This document shows, piece by piece, positions 27,007-35,970 of a stretch of DNA of 60,951 nt. Both the position numbers and the translations under genes were made by a program. Each line of letters starts with the position of its first letter. Position 1 is the stretch's first letter. Below the pieces are notes generated by a model. That model saw nothing but the letters and a program-made list of their open reading frames with translations. It had not been told where the DNA came from and did no database searches. The stretch lies in the NCBI GenBank assembly GCA_903875445.1, contig CAIQWD010000098.1, forward strand, positions 1-60,951, read 5' to 3'. The stretch is from an uncultured delta proteobacterium. Its GTDB lineage: Bacteria > Desulfobacterota > Desulfobulbia > Desulfobulbales > Desulfocapsaceae.

Positions 27007-28359
27007 ATGGATCTAAAAATAACAATGGAGTTTTTGATAATCATTGCCTGTCTGCTTGTAGGAACCAGATACGGTGGTTTTGGTCTGGGTTTGATAAGCG
27101 GCGCGGGTCTGCTGACCTTCGCCTTCATCTTTCATCTGGCGCCAGGTAAGCCCCCTGTAGATGTGCTGTTGACGATCATGGCGGTACTCGGCTGTGCCTC
27201 GGTACTACAAACTGCCGGCGGACTCAACGTCATGATGCGGTTTGCCGAGAGATTTCTTCGAAAGCATCCGGATCACATCACATTTCTGGCTCCGCTTACA
27301 ACCTGGACCCTGACCGTCATGTGTGGAACCGGCCATGTCGTCTACACCATGTTCCCGATAATTTATGATATTGCCATTAAAAAGGGCATTCGCCCGGAGC
27401 GCCCGATGGCGGTGGCCTCGGTCGCATCCCAGATAGGCATCTGTGCTTCTCCGGTTTCCGTTGCCGTCGTATCCATGGTGGCAATGTTGAGTAAAGAGTC
27501 TGGATTTGGTCATCCTATCAGTCTGCTGGAAATTCTCTCCATCGGCATACCTGCCACTCTGTGCGGCGTTATTTTAGCGGCAATTTGGAGTTTGAAGCGT
27601 GGTAAGGATTTGGACAAAGACCCCGACTTTCAGGCGAGGCTGCAGGACCCGGCCGAACGCGACTATATTTACGGTGAGTCTGCCACTCTGCTCGATAAAG
27701 TGTTCCCAAAAGAGGCCTATTATGCAACCTGGATTTTTCTAGGGGCAATAGCTTTGGTGGTTGTTCTTGGTGCATTCGAGGAACTCAGGCCGGTTTTCGG
27801 GGCTGCCGGTAAGGCAAAGCCACTGTCTATGAATCTCGTCATCCAGATGATGATGCTTTCTGCAGGTGCCATGATCCTGATGATCTGCAAGGTCAAACCG
27901 CAGGAGATACCCAACGGCACAGTTTTCAAGGCCGGGATGGTAGCAGTTATTTCAATTTTCGGGGTGGCCTGGATGGCCGATACATTTTTTGAAGCGCATT
28001 TCACCCTTCTCAAGGACACGCTGGCCGGGGTAGTAAAAACCCAACCTTGGACCTATGCCATTGTCCTGTTTTTGGTTTCGAAGCTGGTAAACAGCCAGGC
28101 CGCGGCACTGGCCGCAATAGTGCCGCTTGGGCTCAGCATCGGTGTTGATCCGAAGGTGATTCTGGCGTTCCTGCCGGCCTGTTACGGGTATTTTGTCCTG
28201 CCGACCTACGCCAGCGATTTGGCCTGCATCGGTTTTGACCGCTCAGGCACTACCAAAATCGGCAAGTATATCTTAAATCATAGTTTCATCATTCCCGGTC
28301 TGATCGGGGTTGGTACGGGCTGTGTAGTGGGATTTCTGCTGGTGAAAGTTCTTTTCTGA
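27007..28359 (+). CDS. dcuB: Anaerobic C4-dicarboxylate transporter, DcuA/DcuB family
   Basis: This 450-residue inner-membrane carrier exchanges or takes up fumarate, malate, aspartate or succinate under anaerobic conditions. Long stretches resemble E. coli DcuB: HLAPGKPPVDVLLTIMAV, LTVMCGTGHVVYTMFPIIYD, IRPERPMAVASVASQIG, ASPVSVAVVSMVAML, KLVNSQAAALAAIVPLGL and FDRSGTTKIGKYILNHSFI. A strong GGAGGAGG ribosome-binding site precedes ATG 27007. A sigma-54 promoter with palindromic upstream sites lies in front, and the sensor kinase and regulator precede it. DcuA and DcuB cannot be separated with confidence by eye. Confidence 0.93.
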   Translation: MDLKITMEFLIIIACLLVGTRYGGFGLGLISGAGLLTFAFIFHLAPGKPPVDVLLTIMAVLGCASVLQTAGGLNVMMRFAERFLRKHPDHITFLAPLTTWTLTVMCGTGHVVYTMFPIIYDIAIKKGIRPERPMAVASVASQIGICASPVSVAVVSMVAMLSKESGFGHPISLLEILSIGIPATLCGVILAAIWSLKRGKDLDKDPDFQARLQDPAERDYIYGESATLLDKVFPKEAYYATWIFLGAIALVVVLGAFEELRPVFGAAGKAKPLSMNLVIQMMMLSAGAMILMICKVKPQEIPNGTVFKAGMVAVISIFGVAWMADTFFEAHFTLLKDTLAGVVKTQPWTYAIVLFLVSKLVNSQAAALAAIVPLGLSIGVDPKVILAFLPACYGYFVLPTYASDLACIGFDRSGTTKIGKYILNHSFIIPGLIGVGTGCVVGFLLVKVLF

Positions 28360-28473
28360 TGGCTGGAGAGTGACATAAAAAAATTGCGAAAGATGCCTTA
28401 AAAGGGTAGTTTTGCCGTATTGGTGTAAAAAAGGGAAGTACCTCTACGAAATTCATCCTTAAAAAATACCCCC

Positions 28474-28667
28474 ATGGCCTTTGAAATGTGGCTGGCCTTT
28501 GTCGCCGCCTCGGCAATTGTCCTGGTTATTCCCGGACCGACCGTACTTACCGTCATCAGCTACTCGATCGCCCACGGTCGCCGGGCAGGCCTGCCTCTGG
28601 TCGCAGCCGTTGCCCTCGGCGACTCGACCGCGCTGCTTTTTTCCCTGCTCGGTCTTGGCGCCCTGCT
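28474..28667 (+). repeat. Duplicated lysE 5' segment (copy B, in intact gene)
   Basis: This is the counterpart of the 23397-23590 segment. The shared run covers codons 1 to about 63, including identical stretches such as AIVLVIP, SIAHGRRA and VAAVALGDSTAL. The two copies bracket the sensor-regulator-dcuB block. Confidence 0.85.
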
Positions 28668-29103
28668 CGCCGCTTCCGCCATGTGCTTCACGGTCATCAA
28701 GCTTATCGGCGGTCTCTACCTGCTGTATCTCGGTGTTAAATTGCTGAGAGCCGGAACCGCCGCAACAGATCTCGTCATGCCCGTGCCTGCCGCCTCGCCC
28801 TGGAAACTCTTTGTCAACACCTACCTGGTAACCGCCATGAATCCCAAGGGCATCATCTTCTTCGTCGCCTTCCTGCCGCAATTCATCAACCACGCCGGCG
28901 GGGTAAGGGCGCAACTCTGGCTTCTGGCAATAACCTTTGTCATCCTGGCAATCATTAATGCCGGCCTTTACACCCTGTTTGCCGGCTCCGCCCGTCGTCT
29001 GCTCAGCTCACCCCGCGCGCAAAGACGTTTCCATCTCGTCGGCGGCACCCTGCTTTCTGCGGCCGGTATCTGGTCACTGTTCGCTAAACGCGTGTCGATC
29101 TAA
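28474..29103 (+). CDS. LysE/RhtB-family amino-acid exporter
   Basis: The 209-residue protein is a full-length LysE-type translocator with about six hydrophobic segments. The family signature IPGPTVLTV near residue 20 is intact, and the central motif TYLVTAMNPKGIIFFVAFLP near residue 110 is typical. Substrates in this family are basic or hydroxylated amino acids or homoserine lactones; which applies here is unknown. Its first 195 bases are duplicated at 23397, where they are fused to a sensor kinase. The macro-domain gene starts 13 bases downstream and may be co-transcribed. Confidence 0.9.
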   Translation: MAFEMWLAFVAASAIVLVIPGPTVLTVISYSIAHGRRAGLPLVAAVALGDSTALLFSLLGLGALLAASAMCFTVIKLIGGLYLLYLGVKLLRAGTAATDLVMPVPAASPWKLFVNTYLVTAMNPKGIIFFVAFLPQFINHAGGVRAQLWLLAITFVILAIINAGLYTLFAGSARRLLSSPRAQRRFHLVGGTLLSAAGIWSLFAKRVSI

Positions 29104-29116
29104 GGGAAACAAAAGG

Positions 29117-29569
29117 ATGACGGAAAATGGAGATCTCCTCGCCCTTGCCCTTGCAGGGCGATTTGATGTCATTGTCCATGGCTGCAATTGTTTCTGCGCC
29201 ATGGGTGGGGGAATAGCAAGGACTATTCGCGAGGAATTCCCCGAGGCTTACGCCGCCGATCTGGCCACTCCCCGGGGAGACATAAAGAAACTCGGCACCT
29301 TCAGTTCTGCCACCGTCACCCGTAACGGACGGCAATTCACCATAATCAACGGTTACACCCAATATCATTTCCACGGTGCCGACGTCCTCGTCGATTACCC
29401 TGCCGTTCGCCGGCTCTTTGCCAAGATCAAAATAGAATTTCCCGGCAAGCTCATCGGCTACCCGAAAATCGGTGCCGGATTGGCCGGTGGCGATTGGCAG
29501 ATCCTGGCGGCCATCATTGACGAGGAGCTGGCCGGCGAGAACCATAGTGTCGTGCTTTACGCACCCTGA
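29117..29569 (+). CDS. Macro-domain protein
   Basis: This 150-residue single-domain protein has the macro fold's ADP-ribose-binding features. FDVIVHGCNCFCAMGGGIA near residues 15-35 corresponds to the N-terminal loop, and YPKIGAGLAGGDWQ near residue 115 to the GxGxxGG loop. These proteins bind or hydrolyse ADP-ribose, ADP-ribosyl adducts or ADP-ribose-1''-phosphate. The open frame extends upstream inside lysE, but ATG 29117 (AGGGA upstream) matches the family start. Its role beside lysE is unclear. Confidence 0.88.
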   Translation: MTENGDLLALALAGRFDVIVHGCNCFCAMGGGIARTIREEFPEAYAADLATPRGDIKKLGTFSSATVTRNGRQFTIINGYTQYHFHGADVLVDYPAVRRLFAKIKIEFPGKLIGYPKIGAGLAGGDWQILAAIIDEELAGENHSVVLYAP

Positions 29570-29592
29570 TCACTTGTTACCAAAATCCGCCA

Positions 29593-30960
29593 TCAGGTTC
29601 GGAACTGTTTAGTCGTTTTGGCCGAGCTATCTGCCAATTTTTCCACCATTGCCGAGGTCTTGGCAATGGCAGCAACCGCTTCATCGACCTGAATGGCGGC
29701 ATCGGTAACACTATTGGCCATTGTTGCCATTTCCTCTGCATAACCAGCAGCTTTTGAAACCTTGCCGTTTGAATAGCCTATTTTTTCCGTCGCTGCAAAA
29801 AGAGATTTGGAAATTTCCGTCACAGTAACCGACTGCTCCTCAACCGCACTGGCAATGGTCGCCACGATTCCGCTATTTTCGGAAACAATTTCCGCAGCCT
29901 CTTTTATTCCTGTAATGGTAGTTTTCGTCACCTGCTGGACATGATCTATGCGGTTTTGTATTTCCGTTGCCGCGCTTGCGGTCTGTTTTGCCAGTTCCTT
30001 TATTTCATTGGCAACAACCGCAAAACCTTTGCCGGCCTCTCCTGCTCGAGCAGCTTCGATGGTCGCATTGAGTGCCAACAGATTGACCTGATCGGAGATT
30101 GCGGTAATCGCCTCGGTAACCTTGTTGATATCCTCACCCGCTTGACCAAGGACATAGACCTCGGCTTCCAGCTCATCCATTTTTTCTTTTGTTTTTTCAG
30201 TATTGGTATGTGCTTTTGCGGAGGTTGCGGAAATTTCGTTTACAGTGGAAGTAAGTTCATCAATGGCGGTTGAAACAACAGTAATTGTTGCAGAAGACTC
30301 TTCCATTATCGAGGAAATTTCTTTCATGTCGGTACTCATGTAGCTGGCGGAGCGAAAGACTGTTTGCGAAACCGTCTTGGTCGAGGCGGCTTTCTCTTCT
30401 ATGATCTTCAAGGTGGTATGAATTGATTTTGCCGCAATATTCAGTTGCTCGGAATCCCCTTGAAGCTTTTTAATAATTGTTTGCAGAGACGTTAAAAAAG
30501 TGTTGAAAAACAGTGAAACCTTGCCAACCTCATCATTGCCTGTAACTGGTAATCTTTGCGTAAGGTCTGCGTCTCCCGAGCTGATATTCTCGAGTCCGGC
30601 GGCAACATTTTGCAAAGGTTTAGCTATAAGGCCGGCAATTATCATTGCCCCAATGGTCGCCAAGACTATGACTGCACAAACGATCGAAATGAAAAGCATG
30701 CCGATGGATTTTATTCTTTCATCGGCTTTTAAGGTAACTTTCTGAAAAAGCTCTTCGGTGTTTTTTCCGGTCAAATCGGCTCGATCACCCTTCTGTATGC
30801 TAAAAATGACAGCCCTAAAATCGTTTTGAGAGGTATCCTTAAAATCATTCAGCAGATATAAGGCCAAAATTGTCATTACAACGCCAAAGGCGATTGTAGA
30901 GGGGATAACAAATCCGGCAATTTTTGTCCTGATCGACAAGTTCTTAAAAAATTGCAACAT
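29593..30960 (-). CDS. Methyl-accepting chemotaxis protein
   Basis: The 455-residue receptor has a transmembrane helix near 13-37, a short extracytoplasmic loop of about 45 residues, a second helix near 86-112, a HAMP domain and a long signalling coiled coil. The conserved hairpin tip reads [20 protein letters not shown] followed by [20 protein letters not shown]. The extracytoplasmic part is too small for a classical ligand-binding domain, so it may sense membrane or cytoplasmic state. There is no C-terminal CheR/CheB pentapeptide. It is convergent with the macro-domain gene and divergent from the next one. Confidence 0.95.
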   Translation of the reverse strand: MLQFFKNLSIRTKIAGFVIPSTIAFGVVMTILALYLLNDFKDTSQNDFRAVIFSIQKGDRADLTGKNTEELFQKVTLKADERIKSIGMLFISIVCAVIVLATIGAMIIAGLIAKPLQNVAAGLENISSGDADLTQRLPVTGNDEVGKVSLFFNTFLTSLQTIIKKLQGDSEQLNIAAKSIHTTLKIIEEKAASTKTVSQTVFRSASYMSTDMKEISSIMEESSATITVVSTAIDELTSTVNEISATSAKAHTNTEKTKEKMDELEAEVYVLGQAGEDINKVTEAITAISDQVNLLALNATIEAARAGEAGKGFAVVANEIKELAKQTASAATEIQNRIDHVQQVTKTTITGIKEAAEIVSENSGIVATIASAVEEQSVTVTEISKSLFAATEKIGYSNGKVSKAAGYAEEMATMANSVTDAAIQVDEAVAAIAKTSAMVEKLADSSAKTTKQFRT

Positions 30961-31131
30961 AGAGACCTCTTGTTTTTTCCTAATCTTGACTTTGACAGCA
31001 AAGATTCATCCGCTGATTGTCAAAGCTTCTCAAAAATACTACTATATACTGAAACATATTCCTTATTGCAAAAACACATTCCTCACTGCAAAAATCCAAA
31101 CTGCAGCTAAGCCGTTTATACAGGAGAGCAA

Positions 31132-31407
31132 ATGGTTACATCTATAATTCTCATGAATGTCGAACGAACAAAAATCAATGAAGTCGCCGAACAGCTCAAG
31201 GCTCTCCCGGGAATCTCCGAGGTCTATTCGGTGAGCGGCAATTACGACCTCGTGGCCATTGTACGCGTGGCTACCAACGACGAACTGTCCGACCTCGTCA
31301 CCAAGAGAATGCGCATCATTGAAGCAATCCTCAAAACCGAAACAATGCTGGCCTTTAAAGCCTATTCCCGGCACGACTTGGAATCTATGTTTGCCGTGGG
31401 CATGTGA
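31132..31407 (+). CDS. Stand-alone Lrp/AsnC ligand-binding (RAM) domain protein
   Basis: The 91 residues correspond to the regulation-of-amino-acid-metabolism half of Lrp proteins, with the typical LPGISEVYSVSGNYDLVAIVR core. It has no DNA-binding domain. Such proteins oligomerise and bind small molecules, and may modulate full-length Lrp regulators. AGGAG precedes ATG 31132. It is divergent from the MCP gene and convergent with a response regulator. Confidence 0.85.
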   Translation: MVTSIILMNVERTKINEVAEQLKALPGISEVYSVSGNYDLVAIVRVATNDELSDLVTKRMRIIEAILKTETMLAFKAYSRHDLESMFAVGM

Positions 31408-31471
31408 GAGAGCCGCTCTTTCAGGGCTCATACCCCATTTTCGCCTGGGAGCACGGCAAGCGAAGTGATTG

Positions 31472-32050
31472 TTATTTTTTAACGCACTCTGGACAGGTGT
31501 TGACTATAAACCGGGGGTCGGCACCATTTTCCAGGATATCGCGAAAACCATGCCACTCTCCATCATAAGGACTGAAAATCTTCCGACAGTCACGGCACAC
31601 CTCGACCCCATTCTCAAGCATCTCCACCTGATTTAATGCCGCCTTCAACTCAGTCACCGATTCCGACAGGGAGGATTGGGTGCGCACCAGCCGTTCGGCC
31701 ACCCGGACCCGGGCACGCAGTTCATTGTCATTAAAGGGTTTGGTCATATAATCATCGGCACCGGCATCAAAGCCCTTGACTATGTCGGGTGTGCTGTCCC
31801 GGGAAGTCAGCAGCAGGATATACGGAGGGTTGATCGAGTCCATCTCCTTTGCCCGCCGACAGACCTCGACTCCATCCAACTCCGGCATTTCCCAGTCAAG
31901 GATGGCGATATGGGGTGCATCCGGCTTTTGCAACGCCGCCCAAGCCTCATTGCCATTGGTCACGCTTTCAACACGGTATCCCCAGTTTTCAAGACATACC
32001 TGGACCATCATTCGGGTGGTAAATTCATCTTCTGCGATAAGAATTTTCAC
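31472..32050 (-). CDS. Response regulator with C-terminal four-cysteine module
   Basis: A receiver domain occupies residues 1 to about 120: ILIAEDE, phospho-acceptor in IAILDWEMPELDG, KPFN. A helical linker follows, then a compact Cys-containing tail, CRDCRKIF through NTCPECVKK, likely binding a metal. This tail is common in regulators of the kind annotated with CxxC output modules. There is no DNA-binding domain. I choose GTG 32050 because GGGAG lies 7 bases upstream; an ATG at 32098 has its AGGAG touching the start codon. No cognate kinase is adjacent. Confidence 0.85.
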   Translation of the reverse strand: MKILIAEDEFTTRMMVQVCLENWGYRVESVTNGNEAWAALQKPDAPHIAILDWEMPELDGVEVCRRAKEMDSINPPYILLLTSRDSTPDIVKGFDAGADDYMTKPFNDNELRARVRVAERLVRTQSSLSESVTELKAALNQVEMLENGVEVCRDCRKIFSPYDGEWHGFRDILENGADPRFIVNTCPECVKK

Positions 32051-32356
32051 GTCCTTTCTCCCATATTTTCCAGCACTCTGCAGAGTTCTCTTAAGCATCT
32101 CCTGCCCTGAAAATTATCGAGAATCAGGGAAGAAAAGGAGTCAGGGAACTAACTGCGGCAAATCACAGATATTTTCACTTCGATTTCTTGACTTTTTACC
32201 ATCCGAATGGCAATACATCAACAGGTAATCAAATGTTTTTTTCTGAGAAACCAAAGTCTGGAGCTGTTTTGTCATGAAAAACCCGGTTGCGACAGTCACC
32301 GTACCGATTTCCGCCTTGTTGAAAGCGACACGGGTCAATTACAGCGGATACGGCTT

Positions 32357-33205
32357 ATGATCTCCCCTTTCGCCCTGAAAACTCCTTTTGTTTCCGGTGT
32401 CCAAGCGGATGGCACGGCAACCGACAGCTGGTGGTTCATTTTTGCAAAGGGCATGCTTCTCGTCCATTTGCCGGGACAAGAACCGGTTGCCATCTGTACG
32501 CGGAGCCCTGAGCAACTCGGTCTACAGCCGATATTCAGCAAATATCTTGGCAGATATGCAAGCGCCGATTGTTTTGTTGCCGATCTGGAAGGCGAAGCAC
32601 CGGTCCTCGGGGATATGGAATTTCGCGATTTACGCGGCCTCTTCGGAGCCCTTGATGACGATATTTTTTGTCTCGCCGGACGGGCGATTCAAATCGTCCA
32701 TTGGCATCGGGACCATCGATTCTGCGGCAAATGCGGCACAGCCATGATCGATCGACGGAGCGAACTGGCGAGAAAGTGCCCAAACTGCAATTTTATCAGT
32801 TATCCAAGGCTTTCGCCGGCGGTCATCATGTCGATTGTCCGTGACGATCATATTCTTCTTGCCCGTGCTCCGCGATTTCCCGCCGGGATGTACAGCACTT
32901 TGGCCGGCTTCGTCGAACCCGGAGAAACCCTTGAAGAAGCCGTCTGCCGTGAGGTATTCGAGGAGGTTGCGCTCCGTGTCGACAAGATTCGTTACGTCGC
33001 CAGCCAGCCCTGGCCCTTCCCGCACTCGTTGATGATCGGCTTTACATCAACCTATAAAAGCGGAGAGATCAGCATCGACCACAAGGAACTTGAGGACGCC
33101 AGATGGTTTTCGCTGAGTGAGTTACCTGTCCTGCCGTCAAAAATCTCTATCTCTCGCCTGCTCATCGAAAATTTTATAAGCGCGGAAGCCAAGAGAGGCG
33201 TATGA
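32357..33205 (+). CDS. nudC: NADH pyrophosphatase NudC (NAD-capped RNA decapping)
   Basis: This 282-residue Nudix hydrolase cleaves NAD(H) and removes NAD caps from RNA. The four-cysteine zinc ribbon (FCGKCG and KCPNC) lies near residues 125-145. The Nudix box GFVEPGETLEEAVCREVFEE is near residue 185. The NudC-specific SQPWPFPHSLM motif follows, which distinguishes it from other Nudix enzymes. The frame opens upstream at 32207, but ATG 32357 matches the family N-terminus. A 21-codon frame overlaps its stop and leads to the cupin-activator gene. Confidence 0.92.
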   Translation: MISPFALKTPFVSGVQADGTATDSWWFIFAKGMLLVHLPGQEPVAICTRSPEQLGLQPIFSKYLGRYASADCFVADLEGEAPVLGDMEFRDLRGLFGALDDDIFCLAGRAIQIVHWHRDHRFCGKCGTAMIDRRSELARKCPNCNFISYPRLSPAVIMSIVRDDHILLARAPRFPAGMYSTLAGFVEPGETLEEAVCREVFEEVALRVDKIRYVASQPWPFPHSLMIGFTSTYKSGEISIDHKELEDARWFSLSELPVLPSKISISRLLIENFISAEAKRGV

Positions 33206-33267
33206 AACCGTATAAAGTCAATAAGATCCCGACCAGGCAAGGACCATTGCCGTCCATCCCGAGGTGA
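33202..33267 (+). CDS. Possible 21-aa coupling peptide
   Basis: The ATG at 33202 overlaps the nudC stop as ATGA, behind GAGAGG. The frame encodes [21 protein letters not shown] and ends at TGA 33265-33267, overlapping ATG 33267 of the next gene as TGATG. This continuous stop-start chain would carry ribosomes from nudC into the activator gene. The peptide itself may be dispensable. It is too short to prove by composition. Confidence 0.35.
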   Translation: MKPYKVNKIPTRQGPLPSIPR

Positions 33268-35666
33268 TGCCCATGCCGCCCAAACAAATATATTCCCTGC
33301 CCGCCCCTGCCGGCCGGTCCACCGTCATCGGCGCGACCCTTGTGCAACAGGCGATTGCGGCATCCAGATGCAATCCCCGGAAACGAATGATTCTCCCTTT
33401 CCACAAAGGTCCGGAAGCGGCTCTGCACCGGATGCTCAATGCCGTCCAGCCGGGCAGCTATATTCGACCCCATCGCCACCTCCTCCCGCCCAAACCGGAG
33501 TCGATCATCGTTTTGCAGGGCGCTATTTTGTGCCTGGTTTTCGGTCTAGAGGGAGATGTGCAGCAAGTGCGGACCCTGGCGGCCGGCAGCGGCGAATTCG
33601 GTTTCGACAGCGAACCGGGAATTTACCATTCCTTTCTCGCTCTTTGCCCCGATACCGTTCTCTTCGAGGTAAAACCAGGGCCCTGGGCGCCGGATACCGA
33701 CAAGGACTTTGCGCCCTGGTCACCCGCCGCCGACAGCCCGGAAGTGCAAGACTACCTGGCGTCTCTTTACGATCTTGCGGAAAGGACAAAGGATGGGACT
33801 TTTTTCGATTGTCGGCCACATACTGACATCGCCAACGATGCCACCAAAAAAATGACCTCTCTTCATGGGTTCGCAGCGAATCTCGGCCGGCAAAAAGACA
33901 TCGAAAAGGCCCTTGAGCGAAGTGTCGATCAGTACCGCAGCGTCTTTGAGAATACCGGCACCGCCACCATCATCATCGAAAAAGATACGACCGTCTCTCT
34001 GGCCAATGATCGTTTTGTCGCCCTCTCCGGCTACAGCAAAGAAGAAATTGAAGGTAAAATGAAGTGGCCTCTCTTCATTGCCAAGGCCGAAGATCTGGAG
34101 AAAATGTTGCGGTATCATATGCAGCGGCGGCAGGGCGACGGCAAGGCTCCCATCGAATATGAATTTACCCTGAAAGACAAGCACGGAGCCTGCAAAGATG
34201 TCTTTTTACGAGTCGATATGATTGCCGGATCCGAGGCCAGCGTCGCCTCGCTCCTCGATATCACCTCCCTGAAAACCGCTCGCCGCTATCTTCTTGAGAG
34301 TACTTCGCGCCTGAGCGGTATTCTCGAAGCCTTCGACGGCTTTCTTTACGTCTCTTCGTTCGACCATACCTTGCTGTTCATGAACCGTAAGCAAAAAGAT
34401 TCGCAGGCCTTCCCGGCTGAGGAATTTCCCTGTCACAAACGGTTATACGGCCTTGACAGCCCCTGTGCCTGGTGTGACGACGCCAAGGTGCTGCAGGGCC
34501 TAACGGTGAACTATGAGTTCCGCAACCCCCGCGACGGACGCTGGTACTACGCGGTCAGCTCACCGGTTTACCAGGAAGAAAATAAAATCTCGCAAAAACA
34601 GACGGTCATCATCGACATCCATGAACGAAAGACGACCGAAGAGGCGCTAAAAGAAAGGGAGAATTATCTCACCAAAGAAAATCTCCGTCTCAGGGAAAAT
34701 ATCGGCGACCGCTACAAATTCGGGGCAATCATCGGTAAAAGTCCGGCGATGCAGAAAGTCTATGAACTCATCCTCCGCGCCGCCGCCACCCAGGCCAATG
34801 TCATTCTCTATGGCGAATCGGGGACCGGGAAAGAACTGGTGGCGAGGGCCATCCATGAGATGAGCGACCGGGCCGGAAAGCCCTTCGTTCCCGTCAATTG
34901 TGCCGCTATTCCGGCAGGGCTCATGGAAAGCGAGTTTTTCGGATACCGCAAGGGGGCCTTTACCGGCGCGGAAAAGGATAAACCCGGTTTATTTGACCGG
35001 GCCAACCGCGGCACCCTGTTTCTCGACGAACTGGGCGAGATAGACGAAAGCATGCAGGTTAAGCTGTTACGGGTATTGGAAAGCAACGGCTACAGCCCTT
35101 TGGGCGGCCTGCAAAACCGCCAGGCCGATGTGCGAATCATCGCTGCAACCCATCAAAATCTCAGGACCTTGCTGGAGAACGGCCGCATGCGGGAAGATTT
35201 TTTCTATCGCATCCACATCATTCCGATCACCATCCCGCCTCTTAGGCAGCGCCGGGAGGATATTCCGCTTCTCGTTGAGCACTTTCTCGCCAAATACTCC
35301 CCGGAGAACACACCGCCCGTCCTCCACGGTCATGCCCTGGAAATGCTCGTCAACCACCATTGGCCTGGAAATGTTCGGGAATTGGAAAACACCATTCAAC
35401 GTTATATCAATCTGCATGTCCTCGAATTTCCCGGTCGGGATGTCGGCACCGGAGGGGCGGATGTGGTTGCTCTAGCACAATCCGGCATTGACACGAATCT
35501 GTCTCTTCGCGATGCAGGTCGCCTCTTTGAACGCGATTTCATCCTCCATCACCTCCAAGCCTGTCGTTGGAACCGCACCCGAGTCGCACAACTTCTCGGC
35601 ATAGAGCGAAAAACTCTCTATCTGAAAATGCGGCAATTGAATCTTCTCGACAAGCTTAATGAGTAA
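33267..35666 (+). CDS. Sigma-54 activator with N-terminal WbuC cupin and two PAS domains
   Basis: This is a roughly 799-residue multidomain regulator. Residues about 1-175 form a WbuC-family cupin with metal-ligand motif [14 protein letters not shown] and EPGIYHSF. Two PAS domains follow (about 220-330 and 345-460), the second with a cysteine cluster [15 protein letters not shown]. The AAA+ domain (about 485-715) has Walker A GESGTGKE, an intact GAFTGA and Walker [13 protein letters not shown] Fis-type helix ends the protein ([17 protein letters not shown]). Start choices are GTG 33264, ATG 33267 and ATG 33273; GAGGTG at 33261-33266 also suits 33273. A sigma-54 promoter about 180 bases after its stop makes the acyl-CoA synthetase its likely target. 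Confidence 0.88.
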   Translation: MPMPPKQIYSLPAPAGRSTVIGATLVQQAIAASRCNPRKRMILPFHKGPEAALHRMLNAVQPGSYIRPHRHLLPPKPESIIVLQGAILCLVFGLEGDVQQVRTLAAGSGEFGFDSEPGIYHSFLALCPDTVLFEVKPGPWAPDTDKDFAPWSPAADSPEVQDYLASLYDLAERTKDGTFFDCRPHTDIANDATKKMTSLHGFAANLGRQKDIEKALERSVDQYRSVFENTGTATIIIEKDTTVSLANDRFVALSGYSKEEIEGKMKWPLFIAKAEDLEKMLRYHMQRRQGDGKAPIEYEFTLKDKHGACKDVFLRVDMIAGSEASVASLLDITSLKTARRYLLESTSRLSGILEAFDGFLYVSSFDHTLLFMNRKQKDSQAFPAEEFPCHKRLYGLDSPCAWCDDAKVLQGLTVNYEFRNPRDGRWYYAVSSPVYQEENKISQKQTVIIDIHERKTTEEALKERENYLTKENLRLRENIGDRYKFGAIIGKSPAMQKVYELILRAAATQANVILYGESGTGKELVARAIHEMSDRAGKPFVPVNCAAIPAGLMESEFFGYRKGAFTGAEKDKPGLFDRANRGTLFLDELGEIDESMQVKLLRVLESNGYSPLGGLQNRQADVRIIAATHQNLRTLLENGRMREDFFYRIHIIPITIPPLRQRREDIPLLVEHFLAKYSPENTPPVLHGHALEMLVNHHWPGNVRELENTIQRYINLHVLEFPGRDVGTGGADVVALAQSGIDTNLSLRDAGRLFERDFILHHLQACRWNRTRVAQLLGIERKTLYLKMRQLNLLDKLNE

Positions 35667-35727
35667 TTATTTTCTCATTATGAGTTATTTAATAATTTTT
35701 TAGATTTCTAAACGAAATATCAATGAG
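35659..35727. promoter_or_regulatory. Clustered ATGAG/CTCAT boxes, possible activator sites
   Basis: The pentamer ATGAG or its complement occurs four times in under 70 AT-rich bases: 35659-35663, the perfect palindrome CTCATTATGAG at 35674-35684, and 35723-35727. They lie 120-200 bases upstream of the sigma-54 promoter, the normal enhancer distance. Recognition by the neighbouring activator is inference. Confidence 0.4.
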
Positions 35728-35844
35728 ATACCAATAGATTTGCCCCCGGTACCGAGTTATTTTTTTCCCATCACCTCTTGCTCCCGCATCGAGGTGAACC
35801 GCTTAACACCTCGGCATCTTAAAGAGTATTCTCCTTTTTGTGCC

Positions 35845-35860
35845 TGGCCTTGTTTTTGCT
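35845..35860 (+). promoter_or_regulatory. Sigma-54 promoter upstream of acyl-CoA synthetase
   Basis: TGGCCTTGTTTTTGCT has GG and GC at the -24/-12 spacing (TGGCCT, five bases, TTGCT). The -12 element is consensus and the -24 element lacks only the A-C of TGGCAC. It is about 110 bases upstream of the ATG and downstream of a sigma-54 activator gene. Confidence 0.65.
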
Positions 35861-35970
35861 TCTCAAACACCGATCCCCGCTTGCCATTGTCCCATCCTTA
35901 TTTCCGGAAAAGCAAGTGGAAAAGAATGGGACAATCCACAACCGCAAATCTTCAACCCAAGGAGCGCATC

